Shown here: piece after piece, positions 11,801 to 23,100 of the stretch
How positions within the stretch are numbered: position 1 is the stretch's first letter
Layout: each line of letters opens with the position of its first letter
NCBI GenBank assembly: GCA_964036045.1
Contig: OZ038388.1
Coordinates: forward strand, 37,682,947 to 37,746,946
DNA from: Eutreptiella sp. 'Long Island Sound 2002'
Taxonomy: Eukaryota; Euglenozoa; Euglenophyceae; Eutreptiales; Eutreptiaceae
Reading direction: 5' to 3'
DNA length: 64,000 nucleotides
Program-made: the position numbers and the translations under genes
Notes under the pieces: model-generated
Told to the model about the DNA's origin: nothing
Seen by the model: only the letters and a program-made list of their open reading frames with translations
The model's database searches: none

Positions 11801-13330
11801 TCAGGTATTCCATCCAGACCGTGGTGTACCTGGGCACAAACTGCTCGGAGGCTCCCACGAATCCCTGGATGCGGCGAATCCCTTACAACGGACTTTATAA
11901 ACCCCCCCCCCAGGCGTCCCCGGGTCCGGCTTGTCCGCCAGGATTCTCTCGGCGGTGAAGTCGTCGTCCTCACCCTCGTCGTCTGAGTCCACATCGCCGG
12001 CCGTGAACTCGAAAGTGACGGGACGTCCGCTGGGGTCTGGGCTCGAGGACGAAGCTGGGTATGGTCGCGGTCCAGGATCTTGTTATCCCCCACACGAACC
12101 GCATACACGTCCTGCCCGACCTTCCGCACGATTACCCCCGGCACATACCAAGATGCCTGCCGATGCCTGGACAGGACATCCTTGTGGTGCCGCTCCACCC
12201 ACACGGTGTCTTGGAGAGCATACTTCTGGACCTTTCCCTGCTTGAAGTACTTGGCCCTCTTGTCATGCTCGTCCTGAAGTGCCTTGCACACCTTGGCCGC
12301 CGTGTCGTCCGCCTCAGCCATCATAGCGTTCGCATCCCGGGCCACTTTGCCATGGTTCAACCACGGGAGAGTGCGTGACACTCGATCCCGTAGGAACAGG
12401 ATACGATGGGGCGACAGTCCAGTGGGTCCCGGAAGGTCATGGTACGCTTGGAGCACTCTCCACAGCGAATTGTACCAGTTCCGGCCCGGTTCGTCGATGT
12501 GCAGCTGGCGGAACTTCTCGAACATCTGCCGCCCGGCCACTTCAGCTCGGCCATTTGACCGGCTGTGGTACGCCACGGTCTTGGCGTGCCGAATACCCAT
12601 GTGCTTGCACATCGTCTTGGACCACGTCCCCACAAACTGACTGCCCCGATCGCTGCAGATGACAGCCGGGACATCAAAAATCGTCAGCCAATGCCTGATC
12701 ATGGCATTAGCGACGGTCCTGGCCTGCAGCCCCACTCCATGCTTGTCCTTCTTGTCCTTCTTCTTGGACTTCTTGCCAGGGACCGCCACGATATACCCAC
12801 TGTGCCTATCCCCCGCCAGGATGACACAGTTGTAGGTCTCTCCTTCCACGGTGACCTCAGGCATGGCGAATACATCCATGGCCACGGACCGCATAGGGGC
12901 CTCCAGTATAGCCGTATACACCGGGTTACCCGCTGTGGAGTGGTTGGGGCTCTTTGTGGCCCGATACACGGCGCAGTTGCTGCAGTACTTGTCCATGATG
13001 GCATAGTACCCCGGTGGGAACTTGAAGCGCCACTCCAGGTCCTGCTGCATCTTGTCCCGACCAGGATGCATGAGCTGGGCGTTGTGCCAGTGGTCAATGA
13101 GCTCCTCCACTCGGTTCTCAGGGACCAGTAGCTTGTCCTTGAGGAACAGTTTGTCCCCATCCTCGGTCAAGCCCTCAGGCCACTCGTCGTCCGACGGGGC
13201 GCTCACGGCATTCCAGTACTTGCTCCAGTGCTCGGATGCCGCGTAGTCATCCGACCAGTCCTCTGTGAGCACCGACCTGACTAGCTCTACAGGGGCCACC
13301 ATCATTGCTCGAGGGTTTCCTCTCGAATAG
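11801..13330 (-). pseudogene. TE2 integrase and chromodomain (frameshifted)
   Basis: The integrase zinc site (H-x3-H, C-x2-C) lies near 13060-12970. The catalytic core shows AMDVFAMPEV near 12885, CSDRGSQF near 12655 and Glu in GRAEVAGR near 12550. A Lys-rich insert (KKSKKKDKKDK) between the first and second Asp is absent from TE1. Near 12030 the coding frame changes, and the chromodomain (ERILADKP, YKVRCKGF, DSWEP) is read in the second frame, ending at 11801. Upstream, the RNase H-containing ORF ends with TGA at 13302-13304 and integrase is in another frame. TE1 has these regions in one frame, so both breaks are decay of this copy. Confidence 0.85.
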
Positions 13331-15897
13331 CTTTGATGCGGGCACCCCGGAACTTGGCCAGGTCCGTACGGTTTGCCATCACCACAAAGCACTTGACCCC
13401 CTCTTGCTCCATTGCCTTCTCCATCTCGATGATGCGCTTGGCCTCCTCGGTTTCCTCGGCGTCCCCATGGCTGGATATGTCCATCCAAGCCTTGCCTGCG
13501 GGGTAGGCCCACCGACTGAGGCAATCTGCCACAGTGTTGTCCTTCCCCGGGACGTACACGACGCTGAGGTCGAACTTGGCGAACGTCTCATGCCATCGGG
13601 CCCTCCTTGCCGCCGGTCCCGAGGGGGTGTCGACGTGCTCCTTGTGCCAGCTCTGCAAGGACTGATGGTCCGTACATACCACCACCGGTTGCAATCCAAT
13701 GTGGCCAGACCACTTCCTGAGCGCACAGACAATGGTGTACGTCTCCTTCTTTCTCGCGGTCCAGGTTCGACGTTGGCCCTCGGCCAGGATCCTGCTCCAA
13801 AACGCCACGGGTACGTGCGACCCGTCATCCCGGACCTGCTCGAGGACTGCACCTACAGCATAGTCCGAGGCGTCCGTCCGTAGCACGAACACCTTGTCCC
13901 GGTCCACCAGGAATAGCCCCAGCTGCCCCAGGAGTCGCTCCTTCAGCCGGCTGAACGCATCCTCGGCTTCAGGGGTCCAGGCAAGTTTCTTCTTGCTCCC
14001 CTTCCGGCCATCGAACTTGCCCACTTGCAACATCTTGTGCAGCGGCCCTGACAGTTCTGCATACATTCGGACATAGCCCGAATAGTAATTGCAGAACCCC
14101 ATGAAGGATCCGAGTTCGCTGATGGTCTGGGGCTTTTCCCAGTGGTGCAGGGACGCCAGCTTCCCAGGCATGGGACGGCGTTGCCCGTGACCAACAACGT
14201 GACCCGCGAACTCCACTTCCTTCACGAAGAGTGAGGCTTTGGTGGGCTTGCACACCATGTTGTGCTTGTCCAACTCGCTGAGCACTCGGCGCAGATCCTT
14301 CTCATGCGCGTTGATGAGCTCGTCCTCAGTCATGTTCTCCGTGCCGGATCTGATGATGATGTCATCCACGAAGGGATCGGCACAGTCCCGGACAGGACCG
14401 AGTAGGTCCTCCATCATGCGCTGGAAAGCAGCGTTGCCATTCTTGGCGCCCATAGGCACCACTTTCCACTGCATGGGCCCCAGCGGCGTCGACATCGCTG
14501 TGCAGGGCCTGGAGTCCGGGTGTAGCGGCATCTGGTGATAACCGTGTTTCAGGTCCAGCACCGTGAAGATCCGCTTTTTCTGTTGTTTTTGGAGGATGGA
14601 GTCGATCAGGGGAAGCGAGTACGAGTCGTGCTCGGTTTGCTCGTTCAAACCCCTGTAATCTACCACCAACCTCCACTCGCCCTTCTCGTTCTTGGGCACG
14701 ATGAAGGCTGGGCTGGCCCACTCACTGTCAGAGGGTTCGATCCATCCCCGCTCAATGAACTCGGCCAACAGCTTCTTCATGGCCTCGGCCCGATCGCCCT
14801 GAAGTTGGTACTCCCGATGACGATAGATCTTCGGGTTCGGCTTCAGCTTGATCTTCGCTGTACCAAACCTCCCACGATCTGGAGGGTTCTTGTTGGCGAC
14901 GCCACTCAATAGCCGCGGATAGGCCTTGATCAGCCTCTCCTTCAGCTCGGCGACCTTCGGGTTCTCCTGGGCCTCTTCAGCTGCTTGCTTCGGTATAGAT
15001 ACAACCGACCGCACCGCGGTATAGGCCTCTTCTGGGTCCCATTCCGACTTCTCCTCGTCCGATATGCCGTCTTCATCGTCGTGGGGAGCTCTTCCCACCG
15101 ATAATCTTCGGAAATTTGCGGCATCGGGCTGGTGACTGTCGCTATCGGCACCCATTCTTGGAAAATCCCATGTCGGTGGGTCCGACCCAACCGGACCATC
15201 GTATTGGTCCGCGATGTGATCCATGACCCTCGCCACGAACTCATCCTTCTCGTACTTGCCGGTGACCAACATCTTGTCATCCCACCAATGCGGAGATGTG
15301 ACCATGGCCCGCCTCTTCTTGGCTGCCACACGGTCGTGCATCCCCATCCGCATGTAGTTGACGACGTCGTCGATCTCGGCGTGGGACAGGACGGCAATGC
15401 CATCAATTGGCTGATCCGTCCCCTCCTTGGGCCCAAACATGACCTTCATGGGCACCGCCTCCACCCTACGGATGAATGCTTCATCACCCGTGGGCTGGGC
15501 TTGCGCCCCATCCACCAGGAAAGCCTTGGTACCCCACGCTTGACCCGGGGAGGGCATTGATACACCCTTGGCGTCGATGAACAGCTCCTCCTGTGGCCCG
15601 AATGACATCTCGTTCAGGGTGATGGAGTCCAGCGTCGACTTGAGACCCTCCAGCGGACATGGGGTGGATCCTATGCCGATTATGACCAGGATCCCCTTCG
15701 CCCTATCCGCGACGATCTTCTCCACCGTACGTCTGGTGTTATCCAGGGAGCCATGCCAATACATGGGCCCCCACTCCTTCAAACCCCAATGCCTATGCCA
15801 GGCTGAGTCTCCTCGATGCCAATGCCTCCTACACTTCCGCAAAAGTGGGGCATCCCGGGAAGCGAAGACGTCCGTCTCGGGCGCTTCGGCTCCCAGC
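13302..15897 (-). CDS. TE2 pol: methyltransferase-like block, reverse transcriptase, RNase H
   Basis: The sequence just after the protease stop encodes TDVFASRD (about 15880-15860), matching the D-x-F-A-S-R motif of DIRS-type methyltransferase blocks. The NPPF position is degenerate (MYWHGS) and ILVI replaces VVPLW, so it is probably inactive. Reverse transcriptase follows with WRLVVDYRGLN near 14680, DLKHGYHQMPL near 14560 and FVDDIII near 14365. RNase H has LRTDASDYAVGAV near 13880 and ends with DNTVADCLSRW near 13535. The frame is open for ~860 codons. The first Met after the protease stop is not a meaningful start, because expression would be as Gag-Pol. Confidence 0.88.
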
Positions 15898-15899
15898 GT

Positions 15900-16796
15900 C
15901 TAGATCATCCTGTCATACACCTGCGGCGCCATTCCATACTCCGTGAGCTGAACTCCGCGGTCTCCTCTGGACTTGGCACCCGGAGCTTGCACCGCTTGGA
16001 TGATCCGATCCTCTTCCTCAGCATTCCATTGGTATGATCCGCATGCATAGTCCGTGGACAGCCATGTGAGGCATTCATCATCCTCCCGGACCAGCGTTGC
16101 ACGATGGGGAAGGGCTCCAATGGCATTTGCCACCATGAAGTCATACCCCATGATCATATCCCAATCTGTAATGTCGGCCACATAGAAGTTCCCGGATAGA
16201 GTGCTTCTCTTCGCCTGATCAGGGCGGTTCAAGCGCTCATGCTCCCAGAATTCCATACTGATAGTGGCCTCATGGGTGCCACCACACATAATCTCTCCGT
16301 TGGCGACCTTCAGGCGGACCAGTCTCCGGCTGGGCTGCAGGAGTTCCTCCTTGAACAACTCTCTCCGGACCAGGCTCACCTGGGCACCCGTATCCACCAA
16401 CACATCCACCACCTTCTCCTCTCGTCCGCACCGTACTCGCACTTTCAAGTGCAACTGCCGCTCGTCGCCATGACGTGTATGGACGACTCTCACGGCATGC
16501 AACTCTAGCACGTCCGGGTGCATCAGGACTTCGAGGGTATGGTCACGGATGGTGTAGATCTTGGGTTGGTCCTGCCCGTCCACGGGGCTCTCCGTGGTCG
16601 CTCCTTCCTTCTTGCCATGTCCCGTACCCACATGTACTTCCCTTGGCAGGGCGCTCCAGGGGTTGGGAGTGGCGAGACTCAGTGGTTTTGGCTCTTCTGG
16701 AGCCTTCTTCGGCAGCCGATGTGCCTTCGCTTTCTCTGGGATTCCACTGATTTTCGGAGGAGAGACCTCCGAGGTCCCACTCCCGTGGGGGCTCCT
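15900..16796 (-). CDS. TE2 aspartic protease region
   Basis: Read in frame from the gag TAG at 16799-16797 through to TAG at 15902-15900. The active site VLVDTGAQVSLV is near 16410-16375 and the second conserved strand IMGYDFM near 16150. Upstream is a Pro/Lys-rich linker. The closing TAG (context ATC TAG ACG) lies exactly between protease and the methyltransferase-like block, whose frame continues straight through. This element therefore has gag-TAG-protease-TAG-pol in a single frame, and either stop could be a recoding point or damage. Confidence 0.8.
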   Translation of the reverse strand, partial: RSPHGSGTSEVSPPKISGIPEKAKAHRLPKKAPEEPKPLSLATPNPWSALPREVHVGTGHGKKEGATTESPVDGQDQPKIYTIRDHTLEVLMHPDVLELHAVRVVHTRHGDERQLHLKVRVRCGREEKVVDVLVDTGAQVSLVRRELFKEELLQPSRRLVRLKVANGEIMCGGTHEATISMEFWEHERLNRPDQAKRSTLSGNFYVADITDWDMIMGYDFMVANAIGALPHRATLVREDDECLTWLSTDYACGSYQWNAEEEDRIIQAVQAPGAKSRGDRGVQLTEYGMAPQVYDRMI

Positions 16797-16799
16797 CTA
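16791..16799 (-). promoter_or_regulatory. Candidate UAG readthrough site between TE2 gag and protease
   Basis: On the minus strand gag ends GTC TAG, followed by AGG AGC CCC, and the protease continues in the same frame. TE1 has TAG CGG AGC CCC at the same place. A GAGGAG at the stop could pair with CTCCTC about 40 nt downstream, and CCCAC/GTGGG can form a hairpin between them. Readthrough is inferred, not shown. Confidence 0.5.
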
Positions 16800-17992
16800 G
16801 ACTTGGCTTCCCGCAGCCCCTTCCGGCTGCGATCCGCCAGGACTTTGTCCACCACGTTGCTGGGCTTTGAGTTCCTCCAACGTCCTCAACATGTCCTCAG
16901 CCACCTCCTCGATCGACCTCACCCGTCGGTCTTGGCCAGGTCCACCACTATAGCCTCCTCCTCCGCCTTTTCCTTGCCCTTTGCCTTGGCCTTTTCCCCC
17001 GTCTCCGCCCTTCGCCTTCCAATCGGAAATCTGCTGCTCCTTGGGCTTCTTCTCGGGGTGGGCGGCGAAGTAGGCCTTCTTGTCCGCCTCATACACCTTG
17101 CACTGACGGTGGTCGTGTGCATGGTTGTTTCCCTTGCCATAACAGACCCAGCACCCGTCGTGCTGAGACCTGTACTCTCGGAACGAGAGCGGTGGGTTCC
17201 CGATCCTCTTTGGCTCTCTGCTCTTCTTGGGTCCCACCTGGCTCCATCTGGACCGATCCTGCCCATGGTTCCTCACGTTGTGTGCCACAAACGCGAAGAA
17301 ATGGGCCTCCTCGTGATCCTCCCGGGACCCGGTCCAGTGGTCTTGGCCACTTCCACTACCATCCTCCGCGGAGTTGGCCGTGTCCTCCTGGATCTCCCGA
17401 TGATGGCGGTCTTCTCGGTGTCCTCGTTGTCCATGACCATGTCGATCCTGCACGTGGGCCTCGTTCTTCGCATTGAGCTTCAACTCCACCGTGATGTACT
17501 TCACGATCTCGTCCAGGCTCATGCGGGCGAAGATGACCTGCATCCTCGGCGGCTCCCCGCGCCTCCACTCCACGTTGTTGAGGCGCAGCAACCTTTGCCC
17601 CATGGAGTCTCCAAATACCTCCACGTACACGGCGTTCTTCAGTCCCAACATCCGGTTGGGCTCGCCCAGGTTCCTCCTGAAGAACTCCATGATACCCGCA
17701 TGGGTATCCTCCGCCGCCATGATCCTCACCGCCACCCGCTTCTTGGCTCGCTTCTTCTCCTCGTCCTCCACTCTCTTCTTCCAGTTGCCGGGGAGGACGT
17801 CCTTCAGTAGGTGGCGGATCTTGCTGGCCTCGTTCCAGTCCTCCACCAGCTTGAGGCATCTGCGGTACTTCCGCAGATACCGGTTCCACTCCCGGACCCG
17901 CAACTCACCGCGGTCCAGCGGCAGCGGGATGGACCACAAGTCCTCCAGCTTCTGGTTCGGAGCGTCCACCCGCTCCTCATCCTCCAACCACT
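16797..17992 (-). CDS. TE2 gag C-terminal half (capsid-like region, zinc knuckle)
   Basis: Homologous to TE1 gag through the ERVDAP motif (near 17970), VEDWNE, a Lys/Arg-rich helix, RIGNPPLSF, and a zinc knuckle beginning CWVCYG near 17145 and completed by a downstream His and Cys. A Gly/Lys-rich tail follows, then the TAG at 16799. The upstream half of the same gag is at 28749-30536; TE3 inserted between them after the CCACT target. The ORF appears to start further right (to 18149) only because the TE3 LTR happens to be open in this frame; those residues are not gag. Confidence 0.82.
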
Positions 17993-18524
17993 TGAAAGTG
18001 CTGCCCTGGGTCGTTGTGGGTGCCGGAGGGCTCGGGGCCGGCAAGACCAGTGGGGCAGGCACGCGAGGAGTCTCCCTGGATGTTGTTATTGGGGGTAGAA
18101 CCGGACACTCGGACACCAACGGAGGCGAGAGCAGCGACAACAGAAGCAAGATCCATGCTGATTGTGGTCCGGCAGAAAATCCCAGTCTATGAAGAAAATT
18201 GAGGGGAATTATTCTAAATACATCTGAGTGTCCAAAACTGTCCGAATGAATTTAAATAATCCATTTATGTAAAATTGTATGGCCGATCAGGCCCGCGAGC
18301 GCGCGCCAGCGGCAAATGGCGATTCCAGCTAAAATAGCGGAATGCGGCGGATTTACGGGAAATGGACCGCGGAATCAAATCCGGCATATCAGAAATATAT
18401 AGGAAATATCCTGTGACTGAGCTGCGAGGCGGCAATTCCGCCGAAGCAAAGAAAATGACCAAAATGTAGCCAATCTGGGCAGAATGTCTGAAAATCTGAG
18501 CAGATGGGGCTAGCCGCACTTACA
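17993..18524 (-). repeat. TE3 3' LTR
   Basis: 532 bp, identical to 28217-28748 except one base. Coding-strand ends are TGTAAGTGCGG and GCAGCACTTTCA. The left flank is the CCACT target duplication. It contains an AT-rich interior and a GCGCGCGCC-like patch; I cannot assign promoter elements with confidence. Confidence 0.95.
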
Positions 18525-20169
18525 CTCCCCCTCCAAAAACACACTGGGGTGTGTCGCTACGTCAACGAAGAACGTAGTGCGGGTAAGTCCCAGAAAAACA
18601 TAGAAATGTAGCCTCGATGGGGCGAAATCTGCTTGATCTGACCTGATTTGGGCTGAATTGGCACTGAATCAGGCTGGATGAACCTGAAATGAGACAGAAT
18701 GAGAAGTGGCGAACAGTCCTCCGTGCAGTAAAACATCAGGTTAGGGGCTAAAAAGCATGTAAACGTATCGAGAATCGATACCAAACCATGCATTGGTTGA
18801 GAATGAGGTAGATTATTGGTGGATTGAGTAGGGGGATCAAGAATTGGAGTGACATCTCAGCGCTCTGGCACAGTTTCGCTGTCGCGGGCACGCTACGGTG
18901 TCCTCGCCGAACTCTACATCGTGTTATCCCGCTTTTCTCGTTCTGAAAAGTACAGCATGTGGCTCAGATTTGGCGCATCTGGTGGATGATCATAAGATTC
19001 AGCAAAAATGAGAATGAATTTGAGCAGAGATTGAGGGGATTAAGCAATCACAGAGAGGTTAAACAAATACACATGTAGTCTACAGACTCTAAATGCACAG
19101 AAGATCATAAGCGTCAACGAAGTTAGGCAAAGCCGTCGACAGATCTTCGAGGAATGAGATGAGATGACAAGGAAATCAGTCTAAATTGTCCTAATGTGAG
19201 TACATTCCTTGAGATGAAAGTGAAATGAAGCGGAATGTGTACAACTGAAACTACCAACACCTTCGTTTAGACTAAAGTTAATATATATTGTCGTTTATTC
19301 AGCTCAATTGTGCTTTCCGGCACGTTGGTTCGCGAGCATCTAACAGATTCCATCAAAATGTGGATCATGTGATGATGCATCATGATGGGACATGCTGGCC
19401 CTGGATCCTTGGCATGTAACGCGCCGAAGGTTCGCTGAAGGCACTTTACTGACAGTATATAACTGAGAGACACCGAATTTACAATGGCGGTGGTGTCAAT
19501 CGACTTGGACAAGGCCAATCTTTCGATGAAGTCCCACAAGACACTTGGATTCACCATTTTCGACAGTTTCTGGTCGGATTGAGCTCACATTGGCGTGTGC
19601 CAAAAATACAACGAAGCTTACGGACTTCAGAGGTTGCTGTTAGAAGTCCCTAGAGCTCCTAGATGAAGATTGTCTGAACAATTGACGTCTGGGTTTCGTA
19701 CAACAGTGGCAGAATGATGGACAAACCTGAGAAATTCAAGGTAAATTTGAGGATCCTGGATCTGAATCTGGACTTTGGCGTCAGCATCACAGCAAATGAA
19801 GGTATGATCTGAGTTCCTGGCGTCGCATCTGGTGCAGCCAGTACTACAGGGGTTGCCTGTAGGGGTGAATGTCGCTGGCCAGCGTTTTGATTATGTACAT
19901 TTGCTTCCATCTGCACGAGTAGCCAAATTCCAAAGATGCACAGACCAACAGAGACAAGATTACCCCGAATCTGCCTGAATTAAGCCTGAGTTTGGTTTTT
20001 TCTGAACACGGCAGCACACTCCGTCAGCGTATCTACGCCTTATCTGCCTAACGGAGACCAAAGAAAAGTTGATTGACGTCAAATTATCAAACATTCGCAG
20101 TTCTCCACATCATGACATAAACAGAAAGAATGAACAGTGGATTGAGCAGAATGTGGTAGGATGGCTTCC
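18525..20169 (-). other. TE3 untranslated region between pol stop and 3' LTR
   Basis: About 1.65 kb without a convincing ORF; the best frames are under 100 residues and show no motif. On the coding strand it ends with the polypurine tract GGAGGGGGAG adjoining the LTR. Composition is more AT-rich than the coding part. I see no repeats or structural RNA in it. Confidence 0.6.
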
Positions 20170-23100
20170 TCAATTCGGCCAAGCACGAATGCATGTGACC
20201 ACCAACCTGTCTGGCCTGGCCCTCGTACGGCTTGGGCGCTGCAGATCAGCGGCCGAACTTGAAGCTTGGTCCTCATTTGGCTCCTGGGCTGGCCTGACCG
20301 CAGGAGGGGGGATCGACGGATCAGCCCTGGAATGTGGCTGCTGAGGGCCATAAAAGGCTGGATCTCGATTCACCACAGGTTGTTTTCCGTCGCTCTCCAC
20401 TTGTCTGTCTGGTTTCGACAAACAATCTGTCAGGAGTACACCAATTTCGGGGTGCTTCTTGAGGAAGTCGATGAACCCCTTGGTGTATCCATGGACAAAA
20501 GATTGGGCTGGTTCCCAGTTGTTGTGACTGGAATCAAAGCCCCTCCACTCACACAGAAATTCCCATTCGCCCTTGGCGTCACGTCTTGCTTCAACAATCC
20601 TCTTGAGTTCGTACTTTCCCCCTTCGATTACCCGATCGGACAGGTGTTTTGCAGTCCAAAAAAGGGGTTTAACTCGATCCTTGGGGGAGGGGATCTCTCT
20701 CTTGAGGCGATCGCCCGAAACGTCAATTTCCCTGCTGACATCCACACGAATCCTCCACCTGTTCTCACCAAGACGCGCTGTAACAGCGAATGGCCCCTCC
20801 CACAAGGGAAGAAGCTTGTCATCTGCGTCCAGGGTGGTTTCGGATTTTCGAAGCCAAACTCGATCATCGACTTCAAAATTGTGGGGGTTTTTTCGACCTT
20901 GATTTTGAACCCAAAGCCAGTCAGCTTGATGCTTCTCGATTAATTTCGACACAGATTTATCTGCTCGTTGGACTTCGTCCAAAAACAGCGAAGCATCTTT
21001 ACAGGGGCGAGGATTATTCAACGGCATGTTCGAGCAACACTTCTTTCGTCCAAAGACAATTTCATTTGGAGAAAGGCCATGATACAAAGGCGTGTTGTGG
21101 TAACGGCGAAGCAATGCGAAGAGAACTTCCATCCAATGGAAATCCTTTTCACTCGCGAGCTCCTTACGAAGCATATTAATAATTGAGCGGCCGGCTCTTT
21201 CGCCAGGCAGCGCTCGATGCGAGTGGATTTCACATCGGAGGTGGTGGATTCCAAGGCGAGCACACAATTCTCTCCACCATTCGGAGGTGTACTCTTTGCC
21301 TGAATCCGTGACCACCTCGGATGGGACGTCCCAGCCTCCCATCCAGGTCTGCGCGCACCACTTGGCGGCAGCCTTGCCAGTCATCGACTCAATGTTGCAA
21401 GGCAACACTTGAATGTAGCCGGAATGACGGCACTGAATAAGGAGCACACCATTGACTTTTTTGTTAGTCCAATGGCACTCTTCGTCATCGAGCTCACCGA
21501 GATAGAAAAAATCACTCGTGACTCTGTTAAAGAGACGCCCCGGAATCGGATGAGGCCTCAGATGGCCGTGCTTCTTCGCGCTGGGAGGCGTCGAGACAGC
21601 ACATTGGGCACATCTGGCAGCTACTTTCATGCAATGAGTGTAGAGCCTCGATCCAAACAACCTATGCTTAATCATCGACCACAGTCGACGGCCATGTGCG
21701 TGGGGGGACTCCCATTTGTGCCACCAGTTTAACACTCGGGGGGCTAGGGCGTCTGGCACACACAATTTACCCTCCATCCACAGCTTCCCCCCATCCAACG
21801 AGTACTCTGCAAAAATCCCATCCCTGTGAGCATCTTTGGATTTGAGATTTCCAAAGACCTCTTTAAACATGGGATCCTGCAGGTAATCGGACGTCCAGTC
21901 ACGGATGATCAGGGAATCTTTAGGCAGGGGTGGAGTTTTGGCCGGATCTCGACGCTTAATGCCTTGGATCAACCGAAATCGATTTACTCGTCGGGTGTAG
22001 TCAAACCGTTTCACACTCCCTGTGGAGGGATCGGTGACATTTTCCACGACTTTCATCGTTTTGGTGCAGATCTCATGGGCATGCGCCGGATCTGAGATGG
22101 CCGTGATGTCGTGGCACGGCAATGCGTGCTGTTTAACAGCGCACTGCATGCATGCACGTCGAATGAGTTTCTTTTCTTCCTGATCCCATTCGATGATGAC
22201 ATGGCGGTCCTGCTCCGTACCATGGATGTTGGTACTTTGCAGCCCCTCTGAGGCGGGGTAAGCCCATCGGCTCAGAGCATCCGCTACCGTGTTGTGTTTT
22301 CCAGGCAAATACGACACATGGAGGTCAAACAGAGAGAGAAATTCGTGCCATCTGGCCCGTCGACCAGCTGGGCTCGCGACAGTATCAATGTGTTCAGTGG
22401 CCCAATACTCCAGAGATCGATGATCCGTCAGGACCTCGACTCGATTGGTGCCAACCCACGATTGGTACTTTTTTAAAGCACAGATGATGGCATACGTCTC
22501 TTGCTCACGCGGCGACCATTGCATTTGGCGTGGGGCTAGCTTCCGTGACCAAAATGCAAGAGGGTAATGATCGCCGGTGGCTTCATCAACCTGTTCAAGG
22601 ACAGCTCCGATCGCGTACCTAGATGCGTCGGTTCTAATGTAGAAGGGTCGGTCAAATTGGGGCACATGCAACGTGGCGACTTCGCAGAGGGCTGCCTTCA
22701 AGTGATGGAAGGCCTCCTCGCACTCGTCAGTCCACTTGACACGAACCTTTGAACCTGCCTTGCCTGCATCTCTCCCTACCTTCAATAATTCAGTGAGGGG
22801 GGCAGCAAATTTGGCATAATTTGGCACAAAAGTGTGGTAAAAATTGCAACAACCCAGGAATCCTCTCAACTCCGTGATCGTCTCAGGGCGCTTCCACTTC
22901 TGAATAGCGACGAGCTTCCCTGGACTCGGTCGTCGAGTGCCATTCTCTAGGAGAGAACCACAAAATTCGACTGATTTTAAAAATAATTTTCCCTTCTTTG
23001 GCCCACAAATCAGCTGATTGGCGTCAAGAATATCCAAAACTTGGTTCAGCTGCTTCTCATGTAGGGCCACCAGCTCGGCTTCGGTCAGTCCCTCCCCCTC

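Noticed and set aside
18014-18149. N-terminal extension of TE2 gag into 17993-18149
   Set aside because: These bases are the TE3 LTR, repeated at 28217; the open frame is coincidental and the true upstream half of gag is at 28749-30536.
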